This document shows, in pieces, positions 25,715 to 31,418 of a DNA stretch of 42,914 nucleotides (position 1 is its first letter; every line of letters starts with the position of its first letter). The position numbers and the translations under genes were made by a program. This stretch comes from an uncultured Verrucomicrobia subdivision 3 bacterium (GTDB lineage Bacteria > Verrucomicrobiota > Verrucomicrobiia > Limisphaerales > UBA11358), in assembly GCA_903875465.1 (NCBI GenBank), contig CAIQWB010000031.1:1-42914 (forward strand). The letters run 5' to 3'. The notes below the pieces were generated by a model. The model was not told the DNA's origin. It ran no database searches and saw only the letters and a list, made by a program, of their open reading frames with translations.

Positions 25715-26523
25715 GCGAACCTCCGCACCGTGTTATGCGTCGCCAGCCGGCGCACATAGTTATTCATGTGATGATCGGTCAGCACATCCGTGAGCAGACC
25801 CGCCACGCCCCGCGCCCGCCACGCCCGCCAGATCCCGCGCAGATCTGACCGCAGCAACGTCCCGAAACCGGGATTCAACACCGGCGACTCACAGCCCGAT
25901 GGCAGAAATACCTCCACGCCCGCGTGCCGGTATGGATCCAGCAGGCCCGGCAAATGCGGCACCCGTGCCACAATGTCTTCCTCATACACCACCCGGAAAG
26001 TGATCTCACCCAAAGTGGTCCAGCCCCGCCCCTGGGTGTATACCGGCTCCGTGTCGTACAGATTCGCAAAGGCGCAATTGCCCACCCGCGGCTGGCCGAA
26101 CGTGTAAACTTGTTCCACGGGGAACTTTTGCCAGGACAACTCCAACGCCGCCAATACCGCCAGCGCCCCGCCCAGGGAATGCCCCGTCACAAAGGTCGGC
26201 AGCTTGTCCGCGCCCTGGCTCCACAGAAACTGCATGAGCTTCGGAATGATCCCCTCGTGAGCCAGCAGAAAACCCGCATGCACCTCAGCCACCTTGTGGC
26301 CGGCGCGGTACAGCGCATGCCGGAAAAACTCCGCGTCCGTGAGGAACTTACGCTGGTCATTCGTCCCCCGAAATGCCACCTCCACCCGGTCGTCATGGAT
26401 GCGCACCCAGACCTGCGTATCCGTCGCCTCATCCGTGAGCGTATAAGTCTCATACGCCACCCGGCTCAGCGCCGCGCACTCGCGGGCGTTCTCCAGGTCA
26501 AACGTTGTGGGCGTGAGGTTCAA
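25711..26523 (-). CDS. Class 3 lipase (alpha/beta hydrolase)
   Basis: A 270-residue enzyme with the lipase class 3 nucleophile elbow GHSLGGA (Ser 116), a following Asp in the strand VVYEEDIVARVPH (Asp 183) and a late His in DHHMNNYV (His 251/252). These three form a full Ser-Asp-His triad. VEVAFRGTND (oxyanion region, about 48-56) and FGQPRVGN (about 142-149) are also typical. There is no signal peptide. It lies in the probable lysis position, overlapping a holin candidate, and no lysozyme or amidase gene was recognised nearby. It could hydrolyse membrane or outer-membrane lipids at lysis, in the way mycobacteriophages use a separate esterase, or act as a lysogenic factor. Confidence 0.85.
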   Translation of the reverse strand: MNLTPTTFDLENARECAALSRVAYETYTLTDEATDTQVWVRIHDDRVEVAFRGTNDQRKFLTDAEFFRHALYRAGHKVAEVHAGFLLAHEGIIPKLMQFLWSQGADKLPTFVTGHSLGGALAVLAALELSWQKFPVEQVYTFGQPRVGNCAFANLYDTEPVYTQGRGWTTLGEITFRVVYEEDIVARVPHLPGLLDPYRHAGVEVFLPSGCESPVLNPGFGTLLRSDLRGIWRAWRARGVAGLLTDVLTDHHMNNYVRRLATHNTVRRFA

Positions 26524-26768
26524 TTGGATAATGTGCGGGACAGTATTACGTTTGCCTGCCCGGAAATAGCACCGGTCCGGTTTCGCATCAATGGCTTATA
26601 GCCGGCGAGCAGCATCCCGTCCTTGGGAGTTTCGTCGCGCACGATCGGACAGTCCCGCACTGACCTTGCGCTCGGAAAGCGGTTATACGAAAAGAGTCCG
26701 GTGGCAGAGCCATTGCCAGCCGGTGGGTTGGTTGCGGTTGAAAGCATGGTCGCTTGGGGTTTCATCAC
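26520..26768 (-). CDS. Small protein of unknown function upstream of the lipase
   Basis: An 82-residue protein starting at GTG 26768 or ATG 26765; AAGGTG directly abuts the ATG, so start choice is uncertain. It overlaps the lipase start by four bases. The sequence is Arg/Asn/Pro-rich (PPAGNGSATGLFSYNRFPSARSVRDCP, split by polar residues) without a hydrophobic leader or known motif. Coupling to the lipase is the main evidence. Confidence 0.45.
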   Translation of the reverse strand: MMKPQATMLSTATNPPAGNGSATGLFSYNRFPSARSVRDCPIVRDETPKDGMLLAGYKPLMRNRTGAISGQANVILSRTLSN

Positions 26769-26797
26769 CTTGGGGTTTTAGAATCGTTTTTTGACGA

Positions 26798-27097
26798 CTA
26801 AGAGGTCACCTTGGCAGCGTCAGCTTCAAGTTTGCCCACCGCTGCGGTAACAACTTTAGTAACGCTGGCTGCCAGCGCGTCCAATGCGCCGAGTGCATCC
26901 TCGACGTGAACCATCTGTCCGACATCCTGGCAGGTCAGCTCGTAAGTGCCGCCCGGCTTGAGCACCGAAACCGTGACATTGCATTTACTTCCATCCGGCC
27001 GCAGGTCATAGATGACCCCGCCGACAATGCTGCCCGCATAGGATTTGGCGATGACGTGATCGCCTTGCTTTGCTTCCCGTCCGTTTTTGAAGTGCAT
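26798..27097 (-). CDS. Hypothetical protein, small beta domain plus helical tail
   Basis: A 99-residue protein: an N-terminal SH3/KOW-like stretch (HFKNGREAKQGDHVIAKS, then SIVGGVIYDLRPDGSKCNVTV) and a C-terminal Ala/Val-rich helical tail (VEDALGALDALAASVTKVVTAAVG). The start ATG 27097 follows the stop of the lipoprotein gene closely and has an A/T-rich leader. The 'GD.v.ak....G..v.Gvi..l' pattern is often seen in small phage proteins; function is unknown. Confidence 0.6.
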   Translation of the reverse strand: MHFKNGREAKQGDHVIAKSYAGSIVGGVIYDLRPDGSKCNVTVSVLKPGGTYELTCQDVGQMVHVEDALGALDALAASVTKVVTAAVGKLEADAAKVTS

Positions 27098-27101
27098 AGT
27101 T

Positions 27102-27611
27102 TTAAGGTTTCCCCGTCGCCGCCTTGATCACATTCCCCACCGCCGTGCCCCCCGCGCCGATGGCCTGCACCGCGTTGGTCGAGATCGTGCTTTGGATCTC
27201 CCCGATGCTGCTCGCCCGGCTGCCGCCCAGGGCCGACTGGTTCGTGTGATTGAAGGTCAGCGCCGAAGCCTGCGGATCCGTCAGCAGGAACGTCCCGCCG
27301 CCCGAACTGGTATCCTCCCAGACTTCATGAAACACCCGGTACACCTTCGGCCCCGGCGCCGTGAGGCCGGCCCAGAAGCCGGCCGGACTCGTGCCAGGGG
27401 AAGTAACATTCACCTGCACCAGCTCATTGCCGGCCGCTGTGTTCGTCACATTAAAGGTGGTGACCGTGTCGCCCGGTGGGGCCACCACGGCATACGCCGA
27501 GAGTTCGTGTTTGGTCTGGCTGTGCTCGCGGCCATGCGCGCAACCGGCCGTGGCCAGGGCCAGCGCACCCAGGGCGAGCAACGCAACGGAAAACAATTTC
27601 GGGAATTTCAT
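27102..27611 (-). CDS. Lipoprotein
   Basis: A 169-residue protein with a lipoprotein signal peptide: basic start MKFPK, hydrophobic core and lipobox ATAGC with the lipidated Cys at residue 24, then a charged HGREHS segment. The mature part is Thr/Ser/Gly-rich with no known domain. It is the first gene of the leftward late block after the hairpin-rich gap. It might be an outer-membrane spanin partner for the gp25-like protein, or a superinfection-exclusion lipoprotein; both are inference. Confidence 0.7.
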   Translation of the reverse strand: MKFPKLFSVALLALGALALATAGCAHGREHSQTKHELSAYAVVAPPGDTVTTFNVTNTAAGNELVQVNVTSPGTSPAGFWAGLTAPGPKVYRVFHEVWEDTSSGGGTFLLTDPQASALTFNHTNQSALGGSRASSIGEIQSTISTNAVQAIGAGGTAVGNVIKAATGKP

Positions 27612-27807
27612 ATCGTTAGGGAGTTATTTGGTTCGTGGTTAATGACTGGAACATCACAACGCCAAGCCGAGGTTCGGCCAGGGAAAAGCACCAGCCAGCC
27701 CCGATGCCGGCATGAGGGACCCGGCCGGTTGGGACGGCGGGCAAGGGAATGACAGCAAGGAGGCTGGCGGGTGCTTTCAAGCCAGGCCCGGAAGTCCGGG
27801 CCTTAGT

Positions 27808-27842
27808 CTGGCTCCTGACTTCTGAATCCTGGCTTCTGGCGT
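27808..27842. repeat. Tandem heptamer array CTGNCTN, five units
   Basis: Units CTGGCTC, CTGACTT, CTGAATC, CTGGCTT and CTGGCGT follow without gaps. They belong to the same family as the arms at 14362-14389 and 14423-14450 in the fibre gene. Confidence 0.85.
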
Positions 27843-27855
27843 TCGATGTTCCCAA

Positions 27856-27883
27856 CATGCGACTCCAGAGTCGCATGGTTTTT
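27856..27883 (+). terminator. Rightward intrinsic terminator-like hairpin
   Basis: Arms CATGCGACTC and GAGTCGCATG around a 2-base centre, followed on the plus strand by GTTTTT. This fits a rho-independent terminator for rightward transcription, yet the flanking genes all run leftward. It may stop antisense transcripts entering the late promoter region, or be a mobile hairpin repeat. Confidence 0.5.
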
Positions 27884-28015
27884 CAGGATTACACCGTAGC
27901 CGCTAACGCGAAGTGCGTTTTAGAAGAAATTTGCGAAAACCCCAATGTTTCCCCGAAGCGCACGGCGTGCACTTCGGGACTTGAAAGGGTCGTTTCTGAC
28001 CCTTTTGAGACATTT

Positions 28016-28378
28016 TTACTGCCCCATATTCATCTGATTCCCCCCAGTGCTGTTCACCAGGCTGGAAACCACATCGTTGGTCCCGAAAGTCACTGATAGC
28101 ATCTCCGTCCTGGTATTCGCGCCGCCCACGAATGGACCAGCCAATGGAATGTAGGAGGCAGCCGTCGCACTGGCGTGGACGTACACATATTGAAATGTCA
28201 CGATCCCATCACCATCCCTGGTCATTTGGTCCGGCTTGCCTACGAGCTGGAGGACCTGTTCGCGAGTGGTGACCCCTTTCTTGATTTGCTCCACTTTAGC
28301 CTGGTCCAGTTGGTGTCCCACTGAAACGCAACCATATAGCAGTGATGCTGCCGCTACGACGCAAAACAGTTTTTTCAT
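28016..28378 (-). CDS. BamE/SmpA-like lipoprotein
   Basis: A 120-residue protein with a lipoprotein signal (MKKLFCVVAAASLLYGC, lipobox LLYGC, Cys 17) and the SmpA/OmlA-like phrase KVEQIKKGVTTREQVLQLVGKPDQM, then VTFQYVYVHA. The 'i..G.Tt.eqV...lG.P' pattern is that of the BamE fold, found in outer-membrane assembly factors and many small lipoproteins. It is the second gene after a small membrane protein with which it overlaps. In a prophage it may be a lysogenic surface factor rather than a housekeeping gene. Confidence 0.75.
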   Translation of the reverse strand: MKKLFCVVAAASLLYGCVSVGHQLDQAKVEQIKKGVTTREQVLQLVGKPDQMTRDGDGIVTFQYVYVHASATAASYIPLAGPFVGGANTRTEMLSVTFGTNDVVSSLVNSTGGNQMNMGQ

Positions 28379-28554
28379 GGCTTTTTATTTTGATTTTTCC
28401 AATGTTCATGCCACCGCCGATCCTGATCCAGCGCCTCAGCTTGATCCGCCCGACGTTGATCATCTTTTTCTACCCAGTCACCAATAACCAAGAGAGCCAG
28501 CCAAACCGCTAGGCCCACTACCGCAGCAAAAAGTATATACCAATACCAAGGCAC
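28375..28554 (-). CDS. Small membrane protein with charged tail (59 residues)
   Basis: A short gene starting at GTG 28554: VPWYWYILFAAVVGLAVWLA gives a single transmembrane segment (about 4-26), followed by a highly charged tail (GDWVEKDDQRRADQAEALDQDRR). Its stop overlaps the start of the lipoprotein gene (ATGA). The topology resembles small membrane regulators, holin-associated proteins or inner-membrane exclusion factors; function is unknown. No Shine-Dalgarno is evident. Confidence 0.6.
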   Translation of the reverse strand: MPWYWYILFAAVVGLAVWLALLVIGDWVEKDDQRRADQAEALDQDRRWHEHWKNQNKKP

Positions 28555-28585
28555 AATGTGAATAACTTGCTAGTAGTTTATTTGG

Positions 28586-28610
28586 ACCCTGGACAGCGGA
28601 TGTCCAGGGT
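28586..28610. other. Perfect 10-bp hairpin downstream of the leftward RHH gene
   Basis: Arms ACCCTGGACA and TGTCCAGGGT flank a 5-base loop (GCGGA). It lies between the end of the leftward RHH gene and the small membrane gene. It lacks a T-run, so it may be a factor-assisted terminator or attenuator separating the regulator transcript from the late block. Confidence 0.6.
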
Positions 28611-28629
28611 GATTTGCAATGATCGTGGC

Positions 28630-28812
28630 ATGCGAAATACTAAAAAGCGTGAACGCACGAGGTTGAACGACCGTGAGCAGCAGCTTGAATTGGCCTTGGA
28701 TATGGAACATAAGGCCCTGGCCATCAGGAAACAATTTTGCGTGGAGTGCGTCGGGTGCCCATTTCGGGAGCGATGTATACACCGCCCACTGGGCCAGTGG
28801 GCCTCGAATTAA
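28630..28812 (+). CDS. Possible small Cys-rich protein, convergent with the RHH gene
   Basis: A 60-residue frame: MRNTKKRERTRLNDREQQLE, a charged helical part, then CVECVGCPFRERC with four Cys in a C-x2-C-x2-C-x5-C arrangement that could bind zinc. It overlaps the 3' end of the leftward RHH gene by 89 bases on the other strand, and no ribosome-binding site is clear. Composition is protein-like, yet the overlap makes it doubtful. Confidence 0.35.
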   Translation: MRNTKKRERTRLNDREQQLELALDMEHKALAIRKQFCVECVGCPFRERCIHRPLGQWASN

Positions 28813-29050
28813 CTACGTCCTGGGCCATCTTTGGCTTGCGCTTGACAGTCGCTTTGCCAGCCCGATCTGGGGCGATGACTTTTTCGCGAGGAATAACAAT
28901 TCCCGCGCGCTCAAGTTTTTCGTAGATTGCATCACGGAAAAATTGCGAGCGGCCCAATTCTCCACGCGCCCGGTCAATTTCGGCGACAAAATCAGGTGTC
29001 ATATAACACCCAACTAATTTTTGATTATCTTGGTTATGCTTGCCCGGCAT
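28724..29050 (-). CDS. Ribbon-helix-helix regulator, leftward (repressor candidate)
   Basis: A 108-residue protein with an RHH motif at about residues 11-51: a strand KLVGCYMTP, helix DFVAEIDRARGELG, then helix RSQFFRDAIYEKLERAG. A basic, Pro-rich C-terminal region follows. RHH proteins dimerise and insert the paired strands into DNA. It is divergent from a second RHH gene, sharing the strand pattern (VG-C/A-aromatic-M/I-P), with an inverted repeat between them. By position it is the best candidate for the lysogeny repressor or its antagonist, taking the place of Mu c/ner. Confidence 0.7.
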   Translation of the reverse strand: MPGKHNQDNQKLVGCYMTPDFVAEIDRARGELGRSQFFRDAIYEKLERAGIVIPREKVIAPDRAGKATVKRKPKMAQDVVNSRPTGPVGGVYIAPEMGTRRTPRKIVS

Positions 29051-29132
29051 AGTTTAGTTTTAACGCCCAAAACCGTTTTTTACAACTTTTTTGTTGCACT
29101 GGGCGTTAAAGCGACTTAAACTGTGTTTAACA
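29051..29132. promoter_or_regulatory. Divergent operator/promoter region of the genetic switch
   Basis: Between the two divergent RHH genes, TTTAACGCCCA (29059-29069) and TGGGCGTTAAA (29100-29110) form an exact 11-bp inverted repeat with a 30-base centre. A further AGTTTA at 29051-29056 and its inverse TAAACT at 29117-29122 extend the symmetry with unequal spacing. Each arm lies next to one start codon, so a bound RHH dimer could repress both genes. The centre holds T-rich runs (GTTTTTTA, ACTTTTTTG) that may include the promoters; no -10/-35 could be assigned with confidence. Confidence 0.7.
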
Positions 29133-29318
29133 ATGAAAGATCGAAAGACCAACAATCGCGGAGCACATCGAACTAAGGACTGCGTCTTCGTCGGTGCGTG
29201 GATTCCCCTAACTCTCGTTGCTGCATTGGATCAAGCTGTAGTTTCTCAAGATAGCGACCGGTCAAAACTGATTCGGGAAGCCTTGCGGGAAAAAATCCAA
29301 AATCCGGCCGCTGTGTGA
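29133..29318 (+). CDS. Ribbon-helix-helix regulator, rightward (first early gene)
   Basis: A 61-residue protein, essentially an RHH domain alone: strand CVFVGAWIP, helix LTLVAALDQAVVSQDS, helix DRSKLIREALREKIQ. The ATG at 29133 follows the operator arm directly. As the first gene of the early block it occupies the place of Mu ner or a Cro-like factor and may set early transcription levels against the leftward RHH protein. It ends three bases before the next gene, so they are probably co-transcribed. Confidence 0.7.
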   Translation: MKDRKTNNRGAHRTKDCVFVGAWIPLTLVAALDQAVVSQDSDRSKLIREALREKIQNPAAV

Positions 29319-29321
29319 AAT

Positions 29322-29600
29322 ATGAAAACCATTTCCGTTGAACACATTTGCCACGACCACGGCACCACCGAATTGCCGCAGACAGCCTTCCTTCGCGCCG
29401 GCCGCGCTGGCAGTGCCTGGCCTCAGGCTAATGCCGCTGATGCTACTGATACCTGGGAAGTCCCGGCGGACTCGGCCAAATGCCACGCCCGCCTTGGCCG
29501 GTTGCTCCTGTGGTTGATCTGCTTCTTCGCCGCCGTCGCCCTGGGCCTGGCCGCCAGCTTGATCGTGGTCCATATCCACCGCGCATATCCCCACGCCTGA
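29322..29600 (+). CDS. Small single-pass membrane protein, early block
   Basis: A 92-residue protein with a His/Cys-containing soluble N-terminal part (EHICHDHGTTELPQ), then a linker and a transmembrane segment at about residues 60-83 (LLLWLICFFAAVALGLAASLIVV) near the C-terminus. It starts three bases after the RHH gene. No family was recognised. Early membrane proteins of temperate phages often act in superinfection exclusion or host takeover, which is only a possibility here. Confidence 0.6.
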   Translation: MKTISVEHICHDHGTTELPQTAFLRAGRAGSAWPQANAADATDTWEVPADSAKCHARLGRLLLWLICFFAAVALGLAASLIVVHIHRAYPHA

Positions 29601-29605
29601 AAGCC

Positions 29606-30076
29606 ATGAACCAAAAATCCCTAACCCTCCCTTTGAATGTCCGCACCGTGCTGGTCACCACCGACACCGCCAGCGCCACCCTGGGCCTGGACACCGACAC
29701 CATCATCGCCCGTGCCGAGAGCCAGTACCGCTTCGTCTGGGACGTCTCCGCCGCCCCGCGCCCCATGCCCCATGCCCCACGCCCTTCGCGCTCAGTGCGC
29801 GAATTGCGCTTCTGGGCCCGCGAAATCATCGCGCCGGAAACCTGCACCGCGCTCGAACTCCCGGCCGTGATCCGGGTGATTCTGGGCGACCGCGCTTTTT
29901 TTCACCCCGGCGAAGTGAACATTCTCCTGCGCATTACGCGCCCCACCCGCCTCGCCTTGGGCAAGTGTGGTGCCCTGCAACGCCAGGCCGGCACGGGCTT
30001 CTACCCGCGGGCCACCCTTGAACATTTCCTCACCAACCGTCTGCTGAACCAATCCGTTACCAATGAAAAACGCTAG
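29606..30076 (+). CDS. Hypothetical early protein with heptamer-encoded linker
   Basis: A 156-residue protein. The start ATG 29606 (MNQKSLTLPLNVRTVLV) follows the previous stop by a few bases; the longer frame would overlap it. A Pro-rich insert (about residues 50-62, PRPMPHAPRPSRS) is encoded by heptamer repeats and splits an N-terminal segment from a C-terminal one with LELPAVIRVILGDRAFFHPGEV, then ITRPTRLALGKCGALQ and YPRATLEHFL. The last part resembles an excisionase or winged-helix turn, but weakly. Function is unknown; its place between the switch and transposase suggests a DNA-binding accessory. Confidence 0.5.
   Translation: MNQKSLTLPLNVRTVLVTTDTASATLGLDTDTIIARAESQYRFVWDVSAAPRPMPHAPRPSRSVRELRFWAREIIAPETCTALELPAVIRVILGDRAFFHPGEVNILLRITRPTRLALGKCGALQRQAGTGFYPRATLEHFLTNRLLNQSVTNEKR
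29753..29787. repeat. Tandem heptamer array GCCCCNN, five units
   Basis: Units GCCCCGC, GCCCCAT, GCCCCAT, GCCCCAC and GCCCTTC lie in tandem within the gene at 29606, encoding its Pro-rich insert. The inverse unit GGGGCNN is at 9783. Confidence 0.85.
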
Positions 30077-30309
30077 CTCTCCTTTTTCCCCTCCTGCGCG
30101 GGAGGAGTTTGATCGTGGTCATGCCATCCAGGCCAAAGCAACCGCCGGTAAGCGTCAACAGCTTTGTCAACATCTGCCTTTGTCGGCAGATCTGCTTCAG
30201 GAATCCCCTGCTGCCGGGCCATCTTTATCTGAAGTTCGATTGATAACTGCTGGCGGCCCAGCAGTTGGCACAGGAACTCAGCCACATTGCAGTACTCATC
30301 AATTGTCAT
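30073..30309 (-). CDS. Antisense-oriented small protein inside the early block
   Basis: A 78-residue protein on the strand opposite to all its neighbours: MTIDEYCNVAEFLCQLLGRQ, QLSIELQIKMARQQGIPEADL, PTKADVDKAVDAYRRLLWPGW and a Lys/Glu tail. Its helical, well-balanced composition is more protein-like than the plus-strand frame across it. It fills the gap between 30076 and 30335 almost exactly, ending with a four-base convergent overlap. Its start coincides with a 9-base repeat (ATCCGTGAA/ATCCGTGGT, 30308-30325 on plus). Function is unknown; it could be an antitoxin-like or regulatory protein with its own promoter. Confidence 0.55.
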   Translation of the reverse strand: MTIDEYCNVAEFLCQLLGRQQLSIELQIKMARQQGIPEADLPTKADVDKAVDAYRRLLWPGWHDHDQTPPAQEGKKES

Positions 30310-30334
30310 CCGTGAAATCCGTGGTTAAATAAAT

Positions 30335-31180
30335 ATGAATATCGTCCAACACGATCCCCAGAAATTCGCCATCCACGCCAGCCTGTCCCTCATGCCCCAG
30401 TGGGAGGATGGCGATCCCCGCTTCCTCGCCCTGTGCGACGACGTCCGTGAGGCCGGCGTCCGTGAACCGCTCAAAGCGTATCTTCCCAGCCAGCCCCGCT
30501 CCGATGGCAAAACTGCCGTGGTGGTGGATGGCCGCCACCGCTGCCGTGCAGCCCAGCGCATGCAATTGTCCACGGTCCCGGTGATCATTGTGCCGGAGAG
30601 CGAAGCCGCCAGCATCATCATTGCCACCCTGCTGCACCGCCGCCACTTCAGCAAATCCGCCCTGGCTTATTTAGCGTTCCCGTTTCTGAAATCGGCCCAT
30701 GAGGAAGCCAATGCCCGGAAGCTCGCCAACCTGAGAAAAGGGGCCGTGAAATCTGGCACCCCAATAGTTGGCTCAGTCGAAGAACTCGCCGATCAACTCG
30801 GCATCAGCAAGCGCCTGTTTCAATACGCTGCTGAAGTCCACGACATCTTCGCGCAGGATCCGGACTACAAGAAATTCATGGAGCCCGCGATCCTGAGCGA
30901 TGATCCCGAGGAATCCGTGGCCCTCAGCCGCGTGAAAGCCGGCTGGGGTGGAAAAAAGTCAACCGCTGGCAAACCGCGAGTGGCCACCCAGCAGCTTGAA
31001 CTCTTCTGCCAGGGGACGGCCAGCTTGGCCAAATTCTCCAGCTACTGGACCAAGCTGGATCCGGAAGAGCAAACCCAGGCCCGTTCGGAAATCCGCAAAA
31101 CCACCACCAAAATGCCCGCCGATCTCCGCGCCATCTGGATCGCCGAACTCAAACGCGCCGACAAAGAATCATCGGACTAA
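30335..31180 (+). CDS. ParB/Srx-fold protein
   Basis: A 281-residue protein with a ParB-like N-terminal domain: LMPQWEDGDPRFLALCDDVREAGVREPLKAYL, then the signature VVDGRHRCRAAQRM (about 63-76) and VPVIIVPESEAASIII. A helical middle part (about 100-170) with GISKRLFQYAAEVHDIF looks like the ParB HTH. ParB-fold proteins can bind DNA or hydrolyse CTP, and phage relatives may act as nucleases or regulators. It lies two genes before the transposase. A second protein with a related DGQHR motif lies at 36416. Confidence 0.75.
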   Translation: MNIVQHDPQKFAIHASLSLMPQWEDGDPRFLALCDDVREAGVREPLKAYLPSQPRSDGKTAVVVDGRHRCRAAQRMQLSTVPVIIVPESEAASIIIATLLHRRHFSKSALAYLAFPFLKSAHEEANARKLANLRKGAVKSGTPIVGSVEELADQLGISKRLFQYAAEVHDIFAQDPDYKKFMEPAILSDDPEESVALSRVKAGWGGKKSTAGKPRVATQQLELFCQGTASLAKFSSYWTKLDPEEQTQARSEIRKTTTKMPADLRAIWIAELKRADKESSD

Positions 31181-31195
31181 CTCGCCTGTCAACCA

Positions 31196-31209
31196 TCACT
31201 CGCCACTCC
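31196..31209. repeat. Two heptamer units before the gene at 31212
   Basis: TCACTCG and CCACTCC lie directly upstream of the start codon and match the TCAC-type units in the array at 6961-6988. This is a short member of the same family. Confidence 0.55.
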
Positions 31210-31211
31210 CT

Positions 31212-31418
31212 ATGAAACTCAACATCGCCATCGGCTCCGTTTGGCAGTCCTACGAAAACGGACTGTTCTACAAAGTCCTCGATGTCGAGGGCCGCGAAGT
31301 CTGTGCCACCACGCGGATCCGGAACACCCCGGCGGAGGCCGACAGCTTTAGCTGGCTGGGCGAGGTGCCGGAATTCCTGAACCACTTCAAACCCGCCCCG
31401 CAACACATTTTCGCATGA
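31212..31418 (+). CDS. Small hypothetical protein coupled to the transposase
   Basis: A 68-residue protein: MKLNIAIGSVWQSYENGLFYKVLDVEG, REVCATTRIRN and SFSWLGEVPEFLNHFKP. The pattern 'iGsvWq......fyKVldveg.eV' resembles a small SH3/DUF-type beta barrel seen in phage proteins. Its stop overlaps the transposase start (ATGA), implying translational coupling. Function is unknown. Confidence 0.65.
   Translation: MKLNIAIGSVWQSYENGLFYKVLDVEGREVCATTRIRNTPAEADSFSWLGEVPEFLNHFKPAPQHIFA

Larger units (their letters stand above)
27612..28015. other. Hairpin-rich intergenic region (404 bases)
   Basis: This gap holds no convincing gene. It contains a short hairpin GCCGA-GGT-TCGGC (27666-27678, 14-base sequence also at 39813-39826), a 9-bp hairpin AGGCCCGGA/TCCGGGCCT (27784-27803), a five-unit heptamer array (27808-27842), and a terminator-like hairpin (27856-27883). 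There is also a 7+4-bp hairpin with one mismatch (27952-27978) and an 8-bp hairpin AAAGGGTC/GACCCTTT (27984-28005). The late operon start at 27611 suggests a leftward promoter in the first 150 bases, but none could be assigned with confidence. Confidence 0.7.

Noticed and set aside
27616-28096. Frames on both strands in the hairpin-rich gap
   Set aside because: They run through hairpins and heptamer repeats, lack leaders and known motifs, and each overlaps a better gene or structure.
28557-28565. A DnaA-box-like 9-mer (TTATTCACA on the minus strand) near the switch
   Set aside because: About one TTATNCACA match is expected by chance in both strands of a 43 kb window, so one site does not support a binding target of the DnaA-like protein.
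30063-30332. A plus-strand frame across the gap before the ParB-like gene
   Set aside because: Its translation is Ser/Pro/Ala-rich and irregular, while the minus-strand frame across the same bases is balanced and helical.
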